From a virus, in IMG/VR virus record IMGVR_UViG_3300022689_000425, positions 1 through 31,539 of that record: DNA of 31,539 nt, one strand, 5' to 3'. The position numbers and the translations under genes were made by a program. Below, piece after piece: positions 25,707-31,539 of this stretch. Every line of letters begins with the position of its first letter. The first letter of the stretch is position 1. The notes below the pieces were generated by a model. It saw only the letters and a program-made list of their open reading frames with translations, had not been told where the DNA came from and ran no database searches.

Positions 25707-27189
25707 CCTGCGCCCCTACCAAGAGGAATTCCTGTCTGCCGTACGCCGAGACTTCGCCGAGCACGACCACGTACTGGGCGTAGCCTCGTGCGGATCAGGA
25801 AAGACCATATTATCCTCTGAGCTGATGCGAAGTTGGAAAGGCAACTGCCTGTTTCTGGCCGATGCGCAGGAGCTTGTGCTCCAGAACGCGGACAAGTTTT
25901 TCCGCTACGCAGGTGAATACGCCGGCGTTGAAATGGCTGAGTCCAAGGCGTTCCCTGGCGACCGTGTTGTGGTTGCCACCACGCAGAGCATCTGCCGAAG
26001 GCTGGATAAGTGGCCGCAGGATTACTTCAGCCTGGTGATCGTTGATGAGGCGCACCGCAATACTCTTGGCGCGATGGCGGCGAAGGTGCTTACGCATTTT
26101 CGGTCGGCAAAAGTGCTGGGGGTGACGGCCACGCCGTTCCGTTCGGATCGTCGGCAGCTGGGCAGTTTTTACGAAAAGATATCGGTGGAAATCGGCCTGG
26201 CGCGGCTGATTAAGGAAGGCTGGCTTTCGCGCATTGTGATCAAGAGCGTGCCGCTGCCCATAAACCTCTCCAAGGTGCGCACGACCGCCGGGGATTACAA
26301 CGAAGGCGACTTAGGCAACGCGATTGAGCCGCACCTGCGCCAGGCCGCCAAGCTCATTGCCGAGCACGCGGCAGGCCGCCGCACGGTTGCGTTCTTGCCG
26401 CTGATTGCCAGCAGTAAGGCATTTGTCGAGGCCTGCCGCGCGGAGGGCATCCGAGCCGTCCATACCGATGGCCAGAACAAGGAGGGGCTGCGTGCTTACG
26501 AGCGCGGGGAATTTGACCTTGTATCCAATGCGTCACTACTGACGACCGGCTGGGATCACCCGCAGACCGATTGCGTGTTCATTCTTCGCCCGACCAAAAG
26601 CCTGTCGCTATTCCAGCAAATGGTCGGGCGTGGCACCCGCATAGCCGAGGGCAAGGATAACCTGCTGCTGCTCGATCCACTCTTCCTGACGGACGATCAT
26701 TCCCTCATCAAGCCCGCACGCCTGCTTGCGCATACAGAGGAGCAGGCCGACGAGCTGAGCGATATCCTGTCCGGCGGCGGGGAGATGGACTTACTCGATG
26801 CCGAGGAGCTGCGCCAGTCACGGCTGGCCGAGCGTCTGCAACGCGCTGCGCGGCGCAAGGCACGCACGATTGATGCGATTGAATTTTGCCTAAGCCTGCG
26901 TGCGGTCGAACTGGCCGACTACGAGCCGGAGCTCTCCTGGGAGGCGCAGCCGCCCAGCGACAAGCAACTATCCGCGCTTGCCAAGGCGGGGTTCGATACC
27001 GACTGCGTCACCTGCCGCGGCCATGCGTCGAAGATTCTCGACCTGCTCTTCACGCGACGGGAGCACGGGCTGGCCACGCCCAAGCAGCTCAACTGGCTGC
27101 ACAAGTTCGGCTACCCGCAGCCCGATCTGGCCACCTTTGAAGAAGCTCAGGCGTTTCTGACACAACGCTTCAACCGAAAGGCAAGCTGA
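25693..27189 (+). CDS. SF2 DEAD/DEAH-box helicase
   Basis: A 498-residue phage-type superfamily 2 helicase. It has a Q-motif-like L-R-P-Y-Q near the start, Walker A S-C-G-S-G-K-T (32-38), the DEAH box D118-E-A-H121, G-V-T-A-T-P for motif III, and Q-M-V-G-R-G-T-R for motif VI. The C-terminal 120 residues are a small helical region rich in Trp, Leu and Lys that includes two similar segments (S-D-K-Q-L-S-A-L-A-K-A-G-F and T-P-K-Q-L-N-W-L-H-K-F-G-Y), likely a nucleic-acid or partner binding repeat. Start at 25693 has GGAGG at 25682-25686. Confidence 0.93.
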   Translation: MNRFDLRPYQEEFLSAVRRDFAEHDHVLGVASCGSGKTILSSELMRSWKGNCLFLADAQELVLQNADKFFRYAGEYAGVEMAESKAFPGDRVVVATTQSICRRLDKWPQDYFSLVIVDEAHRNTLGAMAAKVLTHFRSAKVLGVTATPFRSDRRQLGSFYEKISVEIGLARLIKEGWLSRIVIKSVPLPINLSKVRTTAGDYNEGDLGNAIEPHLRQAAKLIAEHAAGRRTVAFLPLIASSKAFVEACRAEGIRAVHTDGQNKEGLRAYERGEFDLVSNASLLTTGWDHPQTDCVFILRPTKSLSLFQQMVGRGTRIAEGKDNLLLLDPLFLTDDHSLIKPARLLAHTEEQADELSDILSGGGEMDLLDAEELRQSRLAERLQRAARRKARTIDAIEFCLSLRAVELADYEPELSWEAQPPSDKQLSALAKAGFDTDCVTCRGHASKILDLLFTRREHGLATPKQLNWLHKFGYPQPDLATFEEAQAFLTQRFNRKAS

Positions 27190-27212
27190 TGGACTTTGTA
27201 TCCAAAAAAACC

Positions 27213-27518
27213 TTACGATGCCTTTGCCAGCGGCTGAACTTCTTCCTCGATTTTCGCGCCGAGTTCATTGCGGGCTTTGCGCAGGTCGTGTTCCTTTTGC
27301 AGACCCAGCCAGAAGTCCGGCGTTGTCCCAAAGTAGCGTGCCAGGCGCAGGGCAGTGTCCGGCGTAACGGCGCGGCGACCATGAATGATCGCGGTGACGC
27401 GGCTATGCGGGATGCCTATATCCTTGGCGAGTCGATACTGGGTGATGTTCATTTCGTCGAGAAATTCCTCGCGCAGAATGTCGCCCGGGTGCGGAAATTT
27501 AAGTGCCTTTTTGCTCAT
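27213..27518 (-). CDS. higA: HigA-type XRE antitoxin
   Basis: A 101-residue antitoxin with the standard HigA start (P-H-P-G-D-I-L-R-E-E-F-L) and an XRE helix-turn-helix (T-Q-Y-R-L-A-K-D-I-G-I-P-H-S-R-V-T-A-I-I-H-G-R-R), then F-G-T-T-P-D-F-W-L-G-L-Q. It lies 12 bases downstream of the toxin gene, the toxin-first order typical of higBA. The pair is antisense to the replication genes on both sides. It neutralises HigB and likely represses the pair's promoter. Confidence 0.95.
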   Translation of the reverse strand: MSKKALKFPHPGDILREEFLDEMNITQYRLAKDIGIPHSRVTAIIHGRRAVTPDTALRLARYFGTTPDFWLGLQKEHDLRKARNELGAKIEEEVQPLAKAS

Positions 27519-27530
27519 TGGATTTGCGGG

Positions 27531-27812
27531 TTAATGGTAGTCGGTAATTTCGACATCGAAGACGTTGCCTGCCTCCCAGCGGAAGCAAATCCGCCACTGT
27601 TTGTTTATGCGTATACTGTGTTGCCCCTTGCGCTTGCCAGAGAGTGCTTCGAGGCGGTTGGACGGCGGGCTTCGCAGGTCGTCAAGGTCGGCGGACTGGC
27701 TAAGCATCGCGAGCTTGTTGAGCGCACGCTGCTGAATGTCCTGCGGCAAGCGCCGCGAACGTTGCTGGTTCCATATTTTCTCTGTCTCGGCGTCAGCAAA
27801 GCTTTTGATCAC
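27531..27812 (-). CDS. higB: HigB-type RelE/ParE-fold toxin
   Basis: A 93-residue ribosome-dependent mRNA interferase of the HigB group. Family features seen are I-K-S-F-A-D at the start, R-L-E-A-L-S-G-K-R-K-G-Q-H-S-I-R-I-N-K-Q-W-R-I-C-F-R-W in the middle and V-E-I-T-D-Y-H at the end. The start codon is GTG (complement of 27810-27812). About 59 bases separate it from the divergent primase-helicase start at 27872, so the two share a promoter region. Confidence 0.94.
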   Translation of the reverse strand: MIKSFADAETEKIWNQQRSRRLPQDIQQRALNKLAMLSQSADLDDLRSPPSNRLEALSGKRKGQHSIRINKQWRICFRWEAGNVFDVEITDYH

Positions 27813-27871
27813 TCCGCCACCATGGCGCTATTTACGCGCTGCGTCAACAACAATTTACGTTTTGCGGAAAT

Positions 27872-29785
27872 ATGAAGTATACAGGTCAAAAAACGATCCC
27901 CACGGACTTTTGCGAGCTGGCGGAGGCTGTTGTCGGAGCGGTGGAGTGGGAGAGTGAGCACGCGGGCTTTTGCAAGTGCCCGGGCGAGCATCTGCACACA
28001 CGCCCGACACAGCCCCGGGATTGCCGGGTCTATCTGGATGCCGACAATGGCTATGCGCCGACGATCCACTGCTTTCATGATAGCTGCCGTGAGTTGACAG
28101 CGCAGGCGAACTTTTCCCTGCGCTCCTCCATCGGAAAAGCGGCTTATCGGCAGGGCGGCGGCTGCCAGCGTATTGCGCTGTCAAAAGTCATCGCGGATCC
28201 ATTCGAGGCATTTTTGACAGCGTGTTTTGAGCCGGGTGACATCTTGTCCATCGCACCCGGCTTTGTCCCTGATGATGCGGGCAGAGCGGTGCCCGAGCAC
28301 GGCGGCGTGAATGTTTTTTCACGGGATCATTGGCTGTCAAAAGTCAAAAATAAGGGCGGCATTGAGAAGCTCTTTTCGAGCCGTAATGGACTGTACATTC
28401 GGATCAATCCAGTGACTGCAAAATCGCGCGGCGGCGACAAGGACGTGACCGCGTATCGCCACACGCTTATCGAAAGCGACAAGATTCCCAAGGGCGATCA
28501 GGAACGCATCCTGCGGGACTCCGGGTTGCCTATCGCGGCGCTGATCGACTCCGGCGGCGAGAGCATCCATGCCTGGGTGCGGGTCGATGCGCCGGACAAG
28601 GAAGAGTACCACGAACGGCGTGAGCGGCTCTGGGCGTCGTTGCCCGAGGGCTTTGTGATCGATGGCCAGAACAAGAACCCGTCGCGCTTTTCACGGTGCC
28701 CTGGTGGCCTGCGTGGGGACGCTGTGCAGCGGTTACTGGACGTCAATCTCGGCCCCGCTTCATTTGAGCAGTGGGAGCAGGAGTGCGACGGGCTCGGTCT
28801 AGCGCCGCCGATGCGGGTGTCGCAACTTTCTGGATACGATACCGAGAACGATCCCAACAACGTGCTGGGCAACCGCTGGCTGTGCCGGGGTGGCAGCCTG
28901 ATCATCGTCGGTCAGTCGGGCATCGGCAAGTCGTCGTACTCGATGCAGCTCGCCGTCATGTGGGCGCTGGGCAAAGCCGTGTTCAACATCAAGCCAGTGC
29001 GCCCGCTCAAGAGCCTCATCATCCAGGCCGAGAACGATATTGGCGACCTCGCTGAAATGTTCCAGGGCGTGCGTGCGGGCATGGGGTTGACCGCTGAGGA
29101 CGACGCGCTGCTGGAAGAAAACCTGATCTTTTACCGCGACACGATCCACAGCGGCGCAGACTTTGCCAAGACCGCCGAGACGCTCATCAATCGCCACCAG
29201 CCAGACCTCGTGTGGGGTGACCCGCTGCTCAACTACATCGGCGACGACGCCAGCCAGCAGAAGGTCGTGAGCGAGTTCTGCGGACGCCAGCACTGGACGG
29301 GTTCCGACTTTGCATACAGCGGTCTGGGCTCCTCGGCGCTGACCAACTGGGCGCGTGAGGTGGCCGTGCTCATGCGGGTGAAGACGCCCGAGGGCATGCC
29401 GCCGACTTTTCGCTTTGAACTGTGCAAGCGCCGCCGCCGCGCGGGCATGACGGACACGCTGGGAAACCCCACCGAGAGCATCTACCTGTGCCACGGTCAG
29501 AGCGGCATCTGCTGGCAGCAATGCGCCCCGCCACCCGAACCGGAAAAGAGCAGCGGCACCACCTACACTATTGGCAAGAGGAAGGGTAGGGGACGCCCCA
29601 AGGCAGAGGTAGCCGCCATAGATGAGTTCGAGGGGCTGAGGCAACTCACCAATGACATGGCCTCTGAATTATCCGCCAAGTATGGCGTCTCAACCGCCAC
29701 AATTAAGCGCAGATGGAAAGCATTTAAGACCGAGAAAATTAACCAAGAAAAACACACTCATGAAGACGAAAAAAAACTGCCGTAA
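27872..29785 (+). CDS. Primase-helicase fusion protein of the phage replication module
   Basis: A 637-residue multidomain protein. Residues 34-72 hold a Cys/His cluster (C34, C36, H40, H42, C51, H66, C67, H69, C72) that looks like a zinc-binding primase finger. A primase-polymerase-like domain follows, with I-D-S-G-G-E-S-I-H233-A-W at 225-235, a pattern seen in archaeo-eukaryotic-type primases. From about 325 comes a RepA/AAA_25-type RecA-fold helicase with Walker A G-Q-S-G-I-G-K-S (347-354), I-I-Q-A-E-N-D and W-G-D-P-L-L-N-Y-I-G. The C-terminal 60 residues hold an HTH (Y-G-V-S-T-A-T-I-K-R-R-W). The gene probably primes and unwinds at an element origin, and the structured region just downstream is a candidate. 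Confidence 0.85.
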   Translation: MKYTGQKTIPTDFCELAEAVVGAVEWESEHAGFCKCPGEHLHTRPTQPRDCRVYLDADNGYAPTIHCFHDSCRELTAQANFSLRSSIGKAAYRQGGGCQRIALSKVIADPFEAFLTACFEPGDILSIAPGFVPDDAGRAVPEHGGVNVFSRDHWLSKVKNKGGIEKLFSSRNGLYIRINPVTAKSRGGDKDVTAYRHTLIESDKIPKGDQERILRDSGLPIAALIDSGGESIHAWVRVDAPDKEEYHERRERLWASLPEGFVIDGQNKNPSRFSRCPGGLRGDAVQRLLDVNLGPASFEQWEQECDGLGLAPPMRVSQLSGYDTENDPNNVLGNRWLCRGGSLIIVGQSGIGKSSYSMQLAVMWALGKAVFNIKPVRPLKSLIIQAENDIGDLAEMFQGVRAGMGLTAEDDALLEENLIFYRDTIHSGADFAKTAETLINRHQPDLVWGDPLLNYIGDDASQQKVVSEFCGRQHWTGSDFAYSGLGSSALTNWAREVAVLMRVKTPEGMPPTFRFELCKRRRRAGMTDTLGNPTESIYLCHGQSGICWQQCAPPPEPEKSSGTTYTIGKRKGRGRPKAEVAAIDEFEGLRQLTNDMASELSAKYGVSTATIKRRWKAFKTEKINQEKHTHEDEKKLP

Positions 29786-29813
29786 CCTCAGTATCAAAAA
29801 TATCAAAATTACC

Positions 29814-29959
29814 AGGCTCAAAACTCTTAATTTTGATTCCAGTGTCAGGCTCAAAATACAGTCTCCCCCTAATAGGGGAGAGACTGTTTTTGATTTTGAG
29901 CCTAGACAATCCCCGTACCCCTTACCCGCCAAGTTCAAAAGAAATATGATACTGAGCCT
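29814..29959. repeat. Four AGGCTCA/TGAGCCT repeats around a long hairpin
   Basis: AGGCTCAAAA occurs at 29814-29823 and 29847-29856 on the plus strand; the inverse, TTTTGAGCCT, is at 29894-29903 and a shorter TGAGCCT at 29953-29959. The two middle copies pair perfectly over 11 bases (AGGCTCAAAAT with ATTTTGAGCCT). The region is AT-rich and falls between the primase-helicase gene and the next start. The arrangement suits repeated protein-binding sites, for example for the primase-helicase HTH. Confidence 0.55.
29858..29891 (+). terminator. Hairpin with T-tract, possible intrinsic terminator
   Basis: ACAGT-CTCCCC (29858-29868) pairs with GGGGAG (29875-29880) and ACTGT (29883-29887), giving an 11-bp stem with a two-base bulge and a six-base loop. 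It is followed immediately by a short T run (29888-29891). It would end transcripts of the primase-helicase gene. Because it is nested within the AGGCTCA repeats, an origin or regulatory role is an equal possibility. Confidence 0.5.
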
Positions 29960-29980
29960 AAGTGGAAAAGGAGGTGCGCG

Positions 29981-30601
29981 ATGAGCCATGGTGATTACGC
30001 AGACCGGCAGCACGCGCGAGACCGCGAATACGCCGCCGCGTGGGAAAAGCTTTCACCACAGCAGAAACGCGAGCTGGCCAAGGCTGGGATCCAAGGACCT
30101 GAGCTGCCGGTTTACCACACGCGCAAAACGGATCACGAAACCTGCATCGAGCTCAGCCGGGATGCCTCCATGGTGACCCCCGAACACTCCGCCGCCGACG
30201 ACGAACCCGACCTCCCCCTGGCTGACCGCGTGGAAGGCTCTGTGGCGGCTTCTGAGGCGTTGGAGGGCGGCGAGGATAGTCAGACCTGTGCCGGGGCGTC
30301 CGGCTGTGATACAGAGGTGCTCATGGCGGTTCTGCGGCGCTTGCTGGGCGAGATGATGGCCAGCGATAACGTGCGCCTGACGCTGGACTGCCTGAGCCTG
30401 ATTACCGGCATGAGCTACGACGGCGCTTCGATGCGCGAGATCGCCAAGCGCCACCAGATCACGCGCTCAGCCGTCTCGAAACGCTGCGTGCTCATCGCCG
30501 ACTCGCTGGGGCTGCCACCCTCGCGAGCGATGCGTCAGTTGACAGCGCGGCGTGTGTATGAGCGACGTGCCAGAAACAGCCATTCCCGCAGTGCCCACTG
30601 A
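29981..30601 (+). CDS. Sigma-region-4-like HTH protein
   Basis: A 206-residue protein. The N-terminal 60 residues are charged and probably helical; 65-105 are acidic and low in order; 110-195 hold a helical domain ending in a sigma-70 region-4-like HTH (M-R-E-I-A-K-R-H-Q-I-T-R-S-A-V-S-K-R). A strong Shine-Dalgarno, AAGGAGGT, lies at 29968-29975. In phages such small HTH proteins often switch on later genes or act in the packaging module. The next gene starts 44 bases before its end. Role is inferred only from the motif and position. Confidence 0.7.
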   Translation: MSHGDYADRQHARDREYAAAWEKLSPQQKRELAKAGIQGPELPVYHTRKTDHETCIELSRDASMVTPEHSAADDEPDLPLADRVEGSVAASEALEGGEDSQTCAGASGCDTEVLMAVLRRLLGEMMASDNVRLTLDCLSLITGMSYDGASMREIAKRHQITRSAVSKRCVLIADSLGLPPSRAMRQLTARRVYERRARNSHSRSAH

Positions 30602-31244
30602 CGAATCCAGCTACCGCCTTAGCCCCGTTGGCATCGAGTTCACGGGCGAGCTCGACCACGAGGGCTGGCGCGTGCTCGGCAGGCACCTGGGCAGCGCGGG
30701 TCGCTCGGTGGGGTTCCTGCTGGGCGACTGGATCAACTACGGCGAAGTCAAGGGCAAGTGGGGCGACACCTACACCGAGGCGATGGCGATCACGGGCATG
30801 GAGTACAGCGAGCTGACCAAGTTCGCGAGCGTGTCGCGCAAGGTGCCTTTTCGGCTGCGCAGCCAAAATCTTAGCTTTGAACACCACCGCAAGATCGCGC
30901 CACTCAAAACCGACGAGGAAAAGAAGAAGTGGCTACAAGTGGCCGAGAAAGAACGCAGTCGTAGCGGCGGCAAGCCCATGTCCTCGCGCCGTCTGGCAAA
31001 GTCGATCCTCGCCGGGCGCGTGGTCAAGCAGGAAGAAATGTCCGTGCCCGAGAGCGACCGAGGCATCGACAACGTCCACCCGCACGTAAACCGCATCGTC
31101 TCGTTCTGGCGTAGGCTCAAGGACAAGCAGTGGCTCGCAGGTGCAGATGACACCATGCTCGAAGCCTTGCTGGCCGACCTGGCGCCAGTCACGCAGATAG
31201 CCGAAGAATTGCGCGAGGAGCTCAAACAACGCCGCGATAGTTGA
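30558..31244 (+). CDS. LmbU-like helical protein, function unknown
   Basis: A 228-residue protein. I chose ATG 30558 (MSDVPE) over the GTG at 30552. Residues about 60-130 carry the pattern N-Y-G-E-V-K-G-K-W-G-D-x-Y-x-E-A, I-T-G-M-E-Y-S-E-L, then L-S-F-E-H-H-R-K-I-A-P-L, which resembles a domain shared by LmbU-type transcription factors and several phage proteins. The C-terminus is a charged helix. No catalytic motif is seen. Together with the sigma-like gene it may control or use the repeat array directly downstream. Confidence 0.6.
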   Translation: MSDVPETAIPAVPTDESSYRLSPVGIEFTGELDHEGWRVLGRHLGSAGRSVGFLLGDWINYGEVKGKWGDTYTEAMAITGMEYSELTKFASVSRKVPFRLRSQNLSFEHHRKIAPLKTDEEKKKWLQVAEKERSRSGGKPMSSRRLAKSILAGRVVKQEEMSVPESDRGIDNVHPHVNRIVSFWRRLKDKQWLAGADDTMLEALLADLAPVTQIAEELREELKQRRDS

Positions 31245-31259
31245 GATGGTGGTTTAAGT

Positions 31260-31479
31260 GTATCCGAAAGTTCGATACGTAAACTTCCGCAAGGTTGACA
31301 AGGCAACAAAAATGTATCCCAAAGTTCAATACGAAACGCTCGCGAGTTGACAACGCCGCATAGGTGTAACCAAAAATCCAATACAAATTTTCCGACGAGT
31401 TGACAACGAACGATAGGTGTAGTGAAAAACCTGATACAACTTTTAACGATGATCTAAAACGTATCCAAAAAGCCCATAC
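31260..31479. repeat. Five 19-bp dyad repeats, iteron-like array
   Basis: Five copies of a 19-mer occur at 31260-31278 (GTATCCGAAAGTTCGATAC), 31314-31332 (GTATCCCAAAGTTCAATAC), 31366-31384 (GTAACCAAAAATCCAATAC), 31419-31437 (GTAGTGAAAAACCTGATAC) and 31461-31479 (GTATCCAAAAAGCCCATAC). Start-to-start distances are 54, 52, 53 and 42. Each has outer GTAT/ATAC or near-dyad symmetry. Between them lies a second repeat, GAGTTGACAACG (31344-31355 and 31397-31408, with a variant near 31293). After the array come small hairpins (31485-31504 and 31505-31521). The last 60 bases hold no recognisable gene. Confidence 0.75.
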
Positions 31480-31539
31480 ATAGAGCCAGGCCGGCGTAAC
31501 TGGCACCCCGAAACAGGGGGTCTATAAGGAATCTATCCC

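Noticed and set aside
27189-27875. A 228-codon plus-strand open frame
   Set aside because: It is the antisense shadow of the well-supported higA and higB genes.
29760-29984. A 74-codon open frame coupled by position to the primase-helicase end and the next start
   Set aside because: Overlaps at both ends look tempting, but the frame is made of the AGGCTCA repeats and hairpin and has no recognisable protein features. Kept only as a remote possibility.
31260-31479. CRISPR array
   Set aside because: The repeats are only 19 bases and diverged, the intervening sequences also share a second motif, and no cas genes are nearby.

Overview
The window reads as a mosaic genomic island or prophage region from a bacterium, most likely a member of the Verrucomicrobiota/Lentisphaerota. 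That guess rests on the style of the tyrosine recombinase, with its unusual K-N-C-L-R-H-S-F active-site box, on the mixed but fairly GC-rich coding sequence, and on several starts without an obvious Shine-Dalgarno. It is an inference and was not tested by any search. There is no rRNA, tRNA or CRISPR array that I can support.

Layout. (1) 1-2135: an AT-rich two-gene unit. The first gene encodes a small protein with class III nucleotidyl-cyclase-like motifs. The second encodes an unknown protein with a winged-helix-like N-terminus and an R-x4-H motif near its C-terminus. The TAATG overlap and the pairing of a possible signal producer with a possible RNase effector make this the best candidate for an undescribed defence module. 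(2) 2201-3415: an apparently intact tyrosine integrase. (3) 3453-9690: the N-terminal scrap of a second integrase of the same family, then a complete tripartite RND efflux operon (outer-membrane lipoprotein, membrane fusion protein, RND permease), then the C-terminal scrap of such an integrase. The pump therefore sits between the broken ends of a recombinase gene.

(4) 9734-20148: a type I restriction-modification island starting at a plausible sigma-70 promoter. It holds a half-size HsdS, HsdM, a small unknown protein, a full two-TRD HsdS, a coiled-coil unknown protein, a DUF3800 protein, a gap with a strong nested hairpin, HsdR, and a YgjP-like zinc metallopeptidase. Most neighbours overlap by 1-8 bases, so they are probably translated as a unit.

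(5) 20456-22640: two overlapping genes of unknown function. (6) 22632-23314: a vapBC toxin-antitoxin pair on the minus strand, with an alternating inverted-repeat array upstream. (7) 23503-31244: a phage-like early/replication module with an excisionase-type HTH protein, a VRR-NUC nuclease, a Sak4-like RecA-fold ATPase, a DUF669-like protein with an SSB-like acidic tail, an SF2 helicase, a primase-helicase fusion, a sigma-region-4-like HTH protein and an LmbU-like protein. A higBA toxin-antitoxin pair is inserted in antisense between the helicase and the primase. Two non-coding structures stand out: a long hairpin surrounded by AGGCTCA repeats (29814-29959), and five 19-bp dyad repeats spaced about 53 bp apart (31260-31479). 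Both could be origin, partition or regulator-binding sites.

Taken together, the region stacks mobility genes, a possible abortive-infection module, restriction-modification, two addiction modules and a phage replication system.
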